Both the position numbers and the translations under genes were made by a program. DNA of 64,000 nt, from NCBI RefSeq assembly GCF_900100965.1, contig NZ_FMUJ01000005.1, positions 496,001-560,000 of the forward strand, given 5' to 3'. Below are positions 7,863-15,563 of this stretch, in pieces (positions within the stretch are counted from its first letter, which is position 1; the number at the start of each line of letters is the position of its first letter). The notes under the pieces were generated by a model. That model was not told the DNA's origin and did not search any database. It saw only the letters and a program-made list of their open reading frames with translations. This DNA is from Variovorax sp. EL159 (GTDB taxonomy: Bacteria; Pseudomonadota; Gammaproteobacteria; Burkholderiales; Burkholderiaceae_C).

Positions 7863-8759
7863 ATGACCGCCGTCTCCCCCCACGCCCAAGCCCCCCAAGC
7901 CGCAGCGCAGCATTTCGAAGTCCGCCCCTTTAACGCCCCCGTCGGCGCAGAAATCATCGGCCTCGACATCTCGAAGCCGATCAACACCGAAGACTTCGCG
8001 CTCATCCACCGCGCGCACCTCGATCACCACGTGGTCGTGTTCCGTAATCAGCAGATCACCCCCGCTGAGCACATCGAATTCAGCCGCCGCTTCGGCCCGC
8101 TAGAGATCCATGTGCTGCACCAGTTCCAGCTCAGGAACCACCCCGAAATCCTGATCGTCTCCAACATCAAGGAGAACGGCGAGCCCATCGGCCTGGGCGA
8201 TGCAGGCGTGTACTGGCATTCCGACATTTCGTACAAGCCCAACCCCAGCCTCGGTTCGCTGCTGCATGCACAAGAGTTGCCGAGCGAAGGCGGCGACACG
8301 CTCTTCGCCGACCAGCACCTCGCGTGGGAATCATTGCCGGCCGACCTGCAGCAACGCATCCTGCCGCTCAAGGCCGAGCACAGCTACCTTGCCAAGTACG
8401 AAGAGCTGCGCGCAAAGAACCCGTGGCGGCCCAAGCTCTCGCAGGCGCAGATCGATCAGGTCGCGCCCGCCGTGCAGCCGGTGGTGCGCACGCACCCTGA
8501 AACGGGCCGCAAGGCGTTGTTCGTCAGCGAGCATTTCACGACGCGCATCGTCGGTCTGCCGCAGGACGAAAGCGATGCGCTGCTGGCAGAGCTGTTCGCG
8601 CACAGCGTCAAGCCCGAGTTCGTGTATCGCCACACGTGGGCGCCGCACGACCTGGTGTTCTGGGACAACCGCTCGCTGATGCATCTGGCGGCCGGCACGC
8701 CAGACCACCTGCGCCGCCGCCTCAACCGCACCACCATCGTCGGCGACACGCCTTTCTGA
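7863..8759 (+). CDS. TauD/TfdA-family 2-oxoglutarate dioxygenase
   Basis: TauD-type enzymes use 2-oxoglutarate and O2 to hydroxylate taurine or related compounds so that sulfite is released; TfdA relatives act on other acids. The 298-residue product has the iron ligands H119-x-D121 in YWHSDIS and H274 in SLMHLA, and R289 for 2-oxoglutarate in LNRTTI. It is cytosolic and without signal peptide. It opens a four-gene operon with a sulfonate-type ABC transporter (35 bases to the binding-protein gene), so the substrate is probably the imported compound: taurine, another sulfonate, or a relative. Confidence 0.9.
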   Translation: MTAVSPHAQAPQAAAQHFEVRPFNAPVGAEIIGLDISKPINTEDFALIHRAHLDHHVVVFRNQQITPAEHIEFSRRFGPLEIHVLHQFQLRNHPEILIVSNIKENGEPIGLGDAGVYWHSDISYKPNPSLGSLLHAQELPSEGGDTLFADQHLAWESLPADLQQRILPLKAEHSYLAKYEELRAKNPWRPKLSQAQIDQVAPAVQPVVRTHPETGRKALFVSEHFTTRIVGLPQDESDALLAELFAHSVKPEFVYRHTWAPHDLVFWDNRSLMHLAAGTPDHLRRRLNRTTIVGDTPF

Positions 8760-8794
8760 TTCCTTCTTCTCCTTCTTTTTCCGGACCGCTTTCC

Positions 8795-9805
8795 ATGAAC
8801 CGCTTCACACGCAAGGCCGCTGCATTGGCCGCCGGCCTCAGCCTTCTCGCCGGCAGTCTTGCTGCGCACGCCGAAGGGCAGATCCGCATCGCCGAGCAGT
8901 TCGGCATCGTCTACCTGCTGCTCAACGTCGCGCAAGACCAGAAGCTGATCGAGAAGCACGCGAAGGCCGCGGGCGTCGATGCCAAGGTCGAATGGGTCAA
9001 GCTGTCGGGCGGTTCGGCCGTCAACGACGCGCTGCTCTCCGGCAACATCGAGATCGCGGGCGCCGGCGTGGGCCCGCTGCTCACGCTGTGGGACCGCACC
9101 AAGGGCAAGCAGAACGTGAAGGGCGTGGCGTCGCTGGGCAACTTCCCGTACTACCTGGTGAGCAACAACCCGAACGTGAAGACCATCGCGGACTTCACCG
9201 ACAAGGACCGCATCGCGCTGCCTGCCGTGGGCGTGTCGGTGCAGTCGCGCGTGCTGCAGTTCGCCTCGGCCAAGCTGTGGGGCGACAAGGAGTTCAACCG
9301 GCTCGACAAGATCAGCGTGGCGGTGCCACATCCCGACGCGGCCGCGGCCATCATCAAGGGCGGCACCGAGATCACGGGGCACTTCGGCAACCCGCCGTTC
9401 CAGGAGCAGGAACTGGCTGGCAATCCGAACGCGCGCATCGTGCTCAATTCGTACCAGGTGCTGGGCGGGCCGTCGTCGGCGACGGTGCTTTACGCCACCG
9501 AGAAATTTCGCAACGAGAACCCGAAGACGTACAAGGCGTTCGTCGATGCGCTCGACGAGGCGGCGAAGTTCGTCACGGCCAACCCCGAGAAGGCGGCGGA
9601 CATCTACCTGAAGGTGAGCAACGCGAAGCTCGACCGCGAGCTGCTGCTGAAGATCATCAAGAACCCCGAGGTGCAGTTCAAGACCACGCCGCAGAACACC
9701 TATCCGCTGGCGGAGTTCATGCATCGGGTGGGGGCGATCAAGAACAAGCCGGGTTCGGTGAAGGATTATTTCTTTGACGATGCGCAGAATGCTTCGGGGA
9801 ACTGA
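8795..9805 (+). CDS. ABC transporter periplasmic substrate-binding protein (taurine/sulfonate type)
   Basis: The ATG at 8795 gives 336 residues with a clear Sec signal peptide (basic MNRFTRK, hydrophobic core, cleavage near AAHA-EG at 26/27). The mature part follows the NitT/TauT/SsuA pattern: an early substrate loop (IRIAEQFGIVYLLLN), KLSGGSAVNDALLSGNIEIAGAG, and VASLGNFPYYLVSNNPNVKTIADF. It should deliver the ligand to the permease and ATPase encoded next. Its last codons overlap the ATPase gene by ATGA, so the two are translationally coupled. Confidence 0.9.
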   Translation: MNRFTRKAAALAAGLSLLAGSLAAHAEGQIRIAEQFGIVYLLLNVAQDQKLIEKHAKAAGVDAKVEWVKLSGGSAVNDALLSGNIEIAGAGVGPLLTLWDRTKGKQNVKGVASLGNFPYYLVSNNPNVKTIADFTDKDRIALPAVGVSVQSRVLQFASAKLWGDKEFNRLDKISVAVPHPDAAAAIIKGGTEITGHFGNPPFQEQELAGNPNARIVLNSYQVLGGPSSATVLYATEKFRNENPKTYKAFVDALDEAAKFVTANPEKAADIYLKVSNAKLDRELLLKIIKNPEVQFKTTPQNTYPLAEFMHRVGAIKNKPGSVKDYFFDDAQNASGN

Positions 9806-10728
9806 TGAGCACGGCGAAGGTGCGTTCGGGGTTTGACTCCTTCCCCCTTTGGGGGAAGGTCGGGATGGGGGCAGGCAGAGCGGTGGCCAAGCAGACGCCG
9901 TCTGCCCCCACCCCAGCCCTCCCCCAGCGGGTGAGGGAGAAGGACGCCAACGCACCGCTGCTGCAAGTGGATGGCGTCAGCCTCGAATACCGCACCCCCG
10001 AACGCGTCGTCCGTGCCACGCACCGCGTGAGCTTCGACGTTCATGCCGCCGACCGCTTCGTGCTGCTCGGTCCCTCGGGCTGCGGCAAGTCCACGCTGCT
10101 GAAGGCGGTCGGTGGATTCATCCCGCCGGTCGAAGGCGAGATCCGTCTCGACGGCCAGCGCGTGACGCAGCCGGGCCCCGATCGCATCGTCGTGTTCCAG
10201 GAGTTCGACCAGTTGCCGCCGTGGAAGACGGTCAAGCAGAACGTGATGTTTCCGCTGCTCGCGTCGCGCACGCTCGGCAAGAAGGAAGCGGCTGAACGCG
10301 CGCTGCACTACCTGGACAAGGTGGGCCTCTCGAAGTTCGCCGACGTGCATCCGCACCAGCTTTCAGGCGGCATGAAGCAGCGCGTGGCAATTGCGCGCGC
10401 GCTGGCGATGCAGCCGCGCGTGCTGCTGATGGACGAGCCCTTCGCTGCGCTCGATGCGCTCACGCGTCGCAAGATGCAGCAGGAGCTGCTCGAGTTGTGG
10501 GACGAGGTGCGCTTCACGCTGCTCTTCGTCACGCATTCGATCGAAGAGGCGCTGGTGGTGGGCAATCGCATCGCGCTGCTGTCGCCGCATCCGGGGCGGA
10601 TGCGGGCCGAGATCAACAGCCATGGGTTTTCGCTGGCGAGCCTGGGGGGCGCCGAATTTCAAAGCACCGCGCAGCGCATTCACGACATGCTGTTCGAAGA
10701 AGAGCCTGAAGTGGCCGTTGCGCCATGA
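9805..10728 (+). CDS. ABC transporter ATP-binding protein (sulfonate/nitrate/taurine type) with repeat-derived N-terminus
   Basis: The ATPase of the sulfonate-type importer, 307 residues. Walker A GPSGCGKST is at 89-97, signature LSGGMKQR from 186, and Walker B LLMDEP around D210-E211. The domain proper starts near residue 50 (APLLQVDGVSLEY). Residues of about 12-47 are encoded by a palindromic C/G-rich repeat (9837-9943) that also occurs 800 bases downstream in non-coding DNA. The natural start ATGAGCACG overlaps the preceding stop, so the repeat seems to have landed in frame just after the first codons. Relatives usually begin about where residue 48 is. The extension is predicted disordered and may be tolerated. 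Confidence 0.9.
   Translation: MSTAKVRSGFDSFPLWGKVGMGAGRAVAKQTPSAPTPALPQRVREKDANAPLLQVDGVSLEYRTPERVVRATHRVSFDVHAADRFVLLGPSGCGKSTLLKAVGGFIPPVEGEIRLDGQRVTQPGPDRIVVFQEFDQLPPWKTVKQNVMFPLLASRTLGKKEAAERALHYLDKVGLSKFADVHPHQLSGGMKQRVAIARALAMQPRVLLMDEPFAALDALTRRKMQQELLELWDEVRFTLLFVTHSIEEALVVGNRIALLSPHPGRMRAEINSHGFSLASLGGAEFQSTAQRIHDMLFEEEPEVAVAP
9837..9943. repeat. palindromic C/G-rich repeat (REP-like), copy inside the ATPase gene
   Basis: Starts with the perfect hairpin CCTTCCCCC-TTT-GGGGGAAGG (9839-9859), then GGGATGGGGGCAG, a variable centre, its partial complement CTGCCCCCACCCC, and CCCTCCCCCAGCGGGTGAGGG. It shares layout and sequence with 10740-10840 and lies in an open reading frame. Confidence 0.8.
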
Positions 10729-10739
10729 GCCCGGTCTTT

Positions 10740-10840
10740 CTCCCTCCCCTTAAGGGGGTGGGTTGGGGTGGGGGCTCGCGGCACATCCATCGGCCGCTCC
10801 GCCTGCCCCCATCCCAACCTTCCCCCAGAGGGGGAAGGAG
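10740..10840. repeat. palindromic C/G-rich repeat (REP-like), intergenic copy
   Basis: Same family as 9837-9943: CTCCCTCCCCTTAAGGGGGT at one end, TGGGGTGGGGGC, a variable centre, TGCCCCCATCCCAACC, and the terminal hairpin CCTTCCCCC-AGA-GGGGGAAGG. Its right end supplies GGAAGGAG, nine bases before the permease ATG, so it appears to double as the ribosome binding site. Confidence 0.8.
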
Positions 10841-10849
10841 CAACACTCC

Positions 10850-11719
10850 ATGAGCACTCTCACACCGCCCATTCGCCCCGAGTACGAGCGCACGCTCGAA
10901 CCGTTCACCGAACTCCCCGTCGAACGCACGTTGCCGCTCGGCACGCGCATCTGGTCCCAAGCCTGGCTGCGCAAGGGCCTGATCCTCGTCGCCATTGCCG
11001 TGCTGTGGGAACTCGCCGCCCGCTGGCAAGACAACGACCTGCTGCTGCCCACCTTCACCGCCACGGCACGCGCGCTGGTCGAGGGGCTGGCCAGTGGCGA
11101 GCTGGTCGAGAAGGTGCGCATCTCGCTGGCAGTGCTGCTGCAGGGCTACCTTGCCGGCGTGCTGCTGGCCTTTGCGCTGACCACGCTCGCGGTGTCGACG
11201 CAGATCGGCCGCGACCTGCTGGACACGCTGACGTCGATGTTCAACCCGCTGCCTGCCATCGCACTGCTGCCGCTCGCGCTGCTGTGGTTCGGGCTGGGGC
11301 GCGGCAGCCTCGTGTTCGTGCTGCTCCATTCGGTGCTGTGGCCGCTGGCGCTCAACACCTACGCCGGCTTCCAGGGCGTGCCCGAGACGCTGCGCATGGC
11401 AGGGCGCAACTACGGGCTGAAGGGCTTGCGCTACGTGCTGCAGATCCTGGTGCCGGCCGCGCTGCCGTCGATTCTTTCGGGGCTGAAGATCGGCTGGGCC
11501 TTTGCCTGGCGCACGCTGATCGCGGCCGAGCTGGTGTTCGGCGCCTCGTCGGGCAAGGGCGGGCTGGGCTGGTACATCTTCCAGAACCGCAACGAGCTTT
11601 ACACCGACCGCGTGTTCGCGGGGCTCGCGATGGTCGTGCTGATCGGCCTGCTGGTGGAAAGCCTGGGCTTCAAGACGCTGGAGCGGCTCACGGTGCGGCG
11701 CTGGGGCCAGCAGCGCTAG
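10850..11719 (+). CDS. ABC transporter permease (sulfonate/taurine type)
   Basis: Start at ATG 10850, 289 residues; longer frames begin inside the repeat and are not credible. It has a cytoplasmic N-terminus, about six membrane segments, and the EAA-loop region typical of binding-protein-dependent importers in RMAGRNYGLKGLRYVLQI followed by LPSILSGLKIGWAFAWRTLI. It is the last gene of the operon with the dioxygenase, binding protein and ATPase. The 171 bases after it hold no recognisable feature. Confidence 0.88.
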   Translation: MSTLTPPIRPEYERTLEPFTELPVERTLPLGTRIWSQAWLRKGLILVAIAVLWELAARWQDNDLLLPTFTATARALVEGLASGELVEKVRISLAVLLQGYLAGVLLAFALTTLAVSTQIGRDLLDTLTSMFNPLPAIALLPLALLWFGLGRGSLVFVLLHSVLWPLALNTYAGFQGVPETLRMAGRNYGLKGLRYVLQILVPAALPSILSGLKIGWAFAWRTLIAAELVFGASSGKGGLGWYIFQNRNELYTDRVFAGLAMVVLIGLLVESLGFKTLERLTVRRWGQQR

Positions 11720-11890
11720 GGAGCCGCAAGGGCGGAGAGCGCGCAGTGGCTACGGCCGCTGCCGCCCGGCCCCCGGCCTGCTTCGCGTTCCACGGCAACA
11801 CATGCCACCGCCAGGGCCACCACCCCTTTCGCGTCGAACCCGCGCCGGCTCGGGTCTAATCGCAGGTTTTGGCACGTGTTTTCCCCTCTC

Positions 11891-12667
11891 ATGAGCTCTT
11901 CCACTCCCGACCTCTCGCCGATTGCCCAAGCGCTGGCCGATGCCGCCTCCGCGCAGTCGATGCACTATTTCCGCACGCCGCTCGACATCATCACCAAGGC
12001 CGACGAGAGCCCGGTCACGCTGGCCGACCGCGCGGCCGAGACCGCCATGCGCCAGATCCTCGGCGCCCGCGTGCCGGCCGATGGCATCTATGGCGAAGAA
12101 CACGGCCCCGAGCGGCTCGATGCCGACCGCGTCTGGGTGCTCGACCCGATCGACGGCACCCGCAGCTTCATCACCGGCTCGCCGCTGTGGGGCACGCTGA
12201 TCGGCGTGCTGCAGGGCGGCCGCGTGGTGCTCGGCATGGTCGACATGCCGGTGCTGAAAGAGCGCTGGATCGGCCAGGCCGGCCAGGGCGCCACGCGCGA
12301 CGGCCAGCCGGTTCGCGTGAGCAACTGCACCGAAGTGGCCAAGGCCCGCATCGTCACCACCTCGCCCGATATCTTCGCGCCGGCCGACTGGACGGCGTTC
12401 GACCGCCTCAGCCGCCAGTGCGCGATGCGCCGTTTCGGCGGCGACTGCTACGGCTACGCCCAGCTCGCGGGCGGCACCATCGACCTGGTGGTCGAGACCG
12501 GCCTGCAGCCCTACGACTACCTCGGCCCGGCCGGCCTGATCGAGGCGGCGGGTGGCGTCATCACCGACTGGCAGGGCCAGCCGTTGGGGCTGAAATCCGA
12601 CGGACGCGTGATCGCGGCCGCAACGCCCGAACTTCACCGACAAGCGATGGCCGTTCTCGCGGCCTAG
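11891..12667 (+). CDS. hisN: inositol-monophosphatase-family phosphatase, probably histidinol-phosphatase HisN
   Basis: A protein of 258 residues from the ATG at 11891 (a GTG 15 bases earlier is possible). The metal-binding motifs of the family are GEEHG (68-72), DPIDGTRSF (D85, D88) and a distal Asp in QPYDYLGPAGL. The form GEEHG with DPIDGTRSF(I/V)TG and PYD is characteristic of the HisN type, which dephosphorylates histidinol phosphate; simple inositol phosphatase activity cannot be excluded. It is followed after 10 bases by a DUF2905 gene. Confidence 0.82.
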   Translation: MSSSTPDLSPIAQALADAASAQSMHYFRTPLDIITKADESPVTLADRAAETAMRQILGARVPADGIYGEEHGPERLDADRVWVLDPIDGTRSFITGSPLWGTLIGVLQGGRVVLGMVDMPVLKERWIGQAGQGATRDGQPVRVSNCTEVAKARIVTTSPDIFAPADWTAFDRLSRQCAMRRFGGDCYGYAQLAGGTIDLVVETGLQPYDYLGPAGLIEAAGGVITDWQGQPLGLKSDGRVIAAATPELHRQAMAVLAA

Positions 12668-12677
12668 ACTGTCGGCC

Positions 12678-12872
12678 ATGTTCCGCTGGCTGATCGTCGT
12701 TGTCCTTGCCCTGGTGCTCATGAGCGGCCTGACCGCTTGGCTGCGCCGCTTCGGCTTCGGACGGCTGCCCGGCGATTTCGAGTTTCGCGCCTTCGGCCGC
12801 GACTGGCAGCTGCCCATTGCGAGCACCGTGCTGCTCAGCATGATCGCGGCGCTGGTCGCGCGCCTGCTGTAG
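12678..12872 (+). CDS. DUF2905 small membrane protein
   Basis: A protein of 64 residues with two membrane segments (about 2-20 and 45-63) around the conserved core FGFGRLPGDFEF, the hallmark of DUF2905. Function is unknown. It lies 10 bases after hisN and 36 bases before the ROK gene, so it is probably in one transcript with them. Confidence 0.85.
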   Translation: MFRWLIVVVLALVLMSGLTAWLRRFGFGRLPGDFEFRAFGRDWQLPIASTVLLSMIAALVARLL

Positions 12873-12908
12873 CGGCAGCGCCCCAGACCTGAGAGAAGAA
12901 CCCCCGCA

Positions 12909-13835
12909 ATGAGAGCCTGCGTAGACATCGGCGGCACCAAGGTGGCCGTGAGCCTTTCCGCTTCGAGCGACGCGCCGCTGATCGGCCGCCGCAGCGAGCC
13001 GACCGCCAAGACCGGCGACAACGACGCGGTGGCCGTGCAGATCATGCGGATGATCGACGAGGTCTGCGTCGAGCAGGGCATCGATGCCGCCACCATCGAC
13101 CGCGTGGGCGTGTCGTCAGCGGGGCCTTTCGAGCTGCGCGACGGCATGGTCGAACTGGCCACGCCCAACATCTGCGGCGGCATCGCCGGCCCGGCACGCG
13201 GCCTGCCCAACACCTGGATGACGGCCCTGATCGAGGCACCGCTGGCCCGGCGCTTCGGCCGCGTGCGCGTGGAGAACGACGCGGTGGCGGCGCTGGAAGC
13301 CGAGCGCCACTGGGGTGCGCTGCAGGGGCTGGACCACTGCGCGTACGTCACCTGGAGCACCGGCGTCGGTGTCGGCCTGTGCGTGGACGGCCGTGCGCTG
13401 CGCGGCAAGAACGGCAACGCCGGCCATGCAGGCCACAGCTTCGTGGTCGACGACACCAGCGGTGCGCTGTGCGGCTGCGGCAACCTCGGCGACGTCGAGG
13501 CGCTGGTGGCCGGCAACTCGATGGCCCGCCGCTTCGGGCAACCCGCACCCGACCTGCTCGCGGCCGCGTCCGCCGGCGAACCGCACGCGCTGGAAATCGT
13601 CGATGCGCTGTGCCGCGTGATGGGCCGCATGCTCTACAACCTGATCATCACGCTCGACCTGCAGCGCATCAGCCTCGGCGGCAGCGTGTTCTGGCACCAC
13701 CGCGACTTTCTGCTGCCACGGTTGCAGGCGCAGATCGACGGCAAGCTGCCGCCGCTTACGCGTGGCGTGCAGCTGGTGCCCGCGGGCCTCGGCGAGAAGG
13801 TCGGCGACTACGCGGCCCTGGCGCTGCTCGACTGA
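12909..13835 (+). CDS. ROK-family sugar kinase (glucokinase-like)
   Basis: ROK kinases phosphorylate glucose, N-acetylmannosamine or similar sugars, and some relatives are regulators; no DNA-binding domain is present here. The 308-residue protein has the phosphate-binding DIGGTKVAVS at the N-terminus, the catalytic Asp in VENDAVAALE (D124), GNAGHAGH (H173, H176) and CGCGNLGDVEAL (C188, C190). In most family members the last motif is CGCGxxGCxE with a third zinc cysteine; here that place is D195, so zinc binding may be altered. The sugar cannot be named from sequence. Confidence 0.85.
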   Translation: MRACVDIGGTKVAVSLSASSDAPLIGRRSEPTAKTGDNDAVAVQIMRMIDEVCVEQGIDAATIDRVGVSSAGPFELRDGMVELATPNICGGIAGPARGLPNTWMTALIEAPLARRFGRVRVENDAVAALEAERHWGALQGLDHCAYVTWSTGVGVGLCVDGRALRGKNGNAGHAGHSFVVDDTSGALCGCGNLGDVEALVAGNSMARRFGQPAPDLLAAASAGEPHALEIVDALCRVMGRMLYNLIITLDLQRISLGGSVFWHHRDFLLPRLQAQIDGKLPPLTRGVQLVPAGLGEKVGDYAALALLD

Positions 13836-13872
13836 ACGACAGACAGGCGCCACAAGCACTGGCAGGCCCACC

Positions 13873-15096
13873 ATGAGCGCGTCTCCCCGCCGCAAGCCGT
13901 TGGCATACCTGCTGCTGGTGGTGGGCGGTTTTCTGGGGGCGCATCGTTTTTACTTGGGGCGCTACCGCAGCGGCGCGGCGCAGTTGCTGCTGTTGCTCGT
14001 GGGCACGATGAGCAGCCTGCCGGGCGCGAAGCTCTGCCTGGGCGCCTTGCTGTTGTGGCTGCTGGCCGATATCTACTGGGTGCACCGGCAGTCTCTCGAT
14101 GTGCCGCAGGACGTGGAGGAGGCGAAAGACCTGGGCCACCCCGTCCCGAAGCACGTCATGGCAATCCCGCAATCCGAGTCCGCACAGCGGGTCGCGAGCC
14201 ATCAGCCCACGACACCCGCGACGCAACTCAAGAACCAGGAGCTGCGCTACATGGCCGCCTTCCGCCAGGGCGACCTGCAACGCGCCGAGGCGCTGTGCGC
14301 CGAAGCGGTCGAGCTGGCCCGCCGGCTGGGCGGCGGCCCTGGTGAAGCGGTGGTTTCGCACCTCGTGAACCTGGCCGAGATCCGCCGCCAGATGCAGCGC
14401 CACGACAGGGCCATCGCAGCGCTCGACGAGTGCATGAACATGATCGGCCAGCTGCGCCTTCCCGACAGCTGGCGGCTGCGGCCGACCAACACCCTGGCGC
14501 TGGTCTACGCCGCGACCGGCAGGCCCGACGAGGCCGAAGCCCTGTACAAGAAAACCATCGCCCTTGCGATCACCGAGGCGAAGGGCGGTTCGACCGACGC
14601 GGTGGTTCGCGCGCTCAACAACCTCGCGTTTCTGCATGCCACCACGGGGCAGCCGGAGAAGGCCGAGCTTTGCTATGCCCGGGCGATGACTCACCTGGAC
14701 AAGCTCGCCGCGGCCAGTGGCAGCGGCGAAGCCGGGAGCGAAGGCGACGCCGAGCTTTACTCGAACATGCTGAACAACTTCGCGGATCTGCTGGCCGCGC
14801 GGCGCGACTTCGCCAAGGCCAGGCCCTTGTACGAGCGTTCCCTCGCCATCCAGGAGCGCAGCTGCAGGGGCATCTCGACCGTGGCCGCCAACGCGCACAA
14901 CGACCTCGGCCTGATCGCGCAGGAGCTGGGCGACCTGCGCCTGGCGCTGGTGCATTTCAAGCGCACGCTGCTGCTCAACCAGATCTGCGCGCCGGACCAT
15001 TTCAAGAACATCGCCAATGCGCAGCGCAACGTCGATGGGGTCAGCGCCACGCTGGACGCCATGGCGCATGCCGCGCGCGTGGAGCGCAACGCATGA
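13873..15096 (+). CDS. TM2-domain and tetratricopeptide-repeat protein
   Basis: The ATG at 13873 gives 407 residues. Residues of about 7-70 form a TM2 domain (PLAYLLLVVGGFLGAHRFYL, then two membrane helices). From about residue 115 to the C-terminus follow TPR-like helical pairs, e.g. NTLALVYAATGRPDEAEALY, NNLAFLHATTGQPEKAELCY, NNFADLLAARRDFAKARPLY and HNDLGLIAQELGDLRLALVH. This suggests a membrane-anchored protein-interaction scaffold; its partners are unknown. The stop overlaps the start of the DUF1877 gene (ATGA), so the two are coupled. Confidence 0.85.
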   Translation: MSASPRRKPLAYLLLVVGGFLGAHRFYLGRYRSGAAQLLLLLVGTMSSLPGAKLCLGALLLWLLADIYWVHRQSLDVPQDVEEAKDLGHPVPKHVMAIPQSESAQRVASHQPTTPATQLKNQELRYMAAFRQGDLQRAEALCAEAVELARRLGGGPGEAVVSHLVNLAEIRRQMQRHDRAIAALDECMNMIGQLRLPDSWRLRPTNTLALVYAATGRPDEAEALYKKTIALAITEAKGGSTDAVVRALNNLAFLHATTGQPEKAELCYARAMTHLDKLAAASGSGEAGSEGDAELYSNMLNNFADLLAARRDFAKARPLYERSLAIQERSCRGISTVAANAHNDLGLIAQELGDLRLALVHFKRTLLLNQICAPDHFKNIANAQRNVDGVSATLDAMAHAARVERNA

Positions 15097-15539
15097 GCAT
15101 CGGCGCCGCCTTCTTCGCCATCGACCGCTACCGCCTTCGCGGGCTGGTGATCGATCCCGCCAGCGTCTCGGGCTTTCTGCGCACGCCAGCCGATGAAGAG
15201 GGGCCGCACGCCCGCCAGACCGTGGAGCAGGCGTGGGACGTGGTGCGCACCCTGCTGCCCGCCGCCGTGGACGGCGAGTTTCTCGAAGGCACCGACGGCA
15301 TGGGTTGCGTCTACCTCACGGCCAGCCATGTGGAGCGAAGCGCCGAGCGCCTCGCGCAACTCGATGTGCAGGCCGTGGTGCGCGACTTTGCCAGCGACCC
15401 CGACAGTTTTTCGAAGCTCTACCGGGCCGCGTTCTGGCAGGAAAACGCCGAGGCGCTTCTGGGCCTTCTGCTCGGCGTGCAGCGCTTCTTTGCCGAGGCT
15501 GCCGCGCGCCGCGACGCCGTGGTCTTCCACATCGCGTAG
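15093..15539 (+). CDS. DUF1877 (YfbM-like) family protein
   Basis: A 148-residue protein without signal peptide or membrane segment. The pattern GAAFFAIDRYRLRGL, then ARQTVEQAWDVVRTLL, VDGEFLEGTDGMGCVYLTASHV and the C-terminal helix QRFFAEAAARRDAVVFHIA follows DUF1877, a family of unknown function that is often found with other small unknowns. Translation is coupled to the TM2-TPR gene by a 4-base overlap, so the two proteins may work together. Confidence 0.75.
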   Translation: MSIGAAFFAIDRYRLRGLVIDPASVSGFLRTPADEEGPHARQTVEQAWDVVRTLLPAAVDGEFLEGTDGMGCVYLTASHVERSAERLAQLDVQAVVRDFASDPDSFSKLYRAAFWQENAEALLGLLLGVQRFFAEAAARRDAVVFHIA

Positions 15540-15563
15540 ACCGGCGGCGCTCGCGCTATCTGC

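Noticed and set aside
11876..11890. GTG start 15 bases upstream of the HisN-like gene
   Set aside because: The ATG at 11891 gives a normal family N-terminus; the extra five residues add nothing, though they cannot be excluded.
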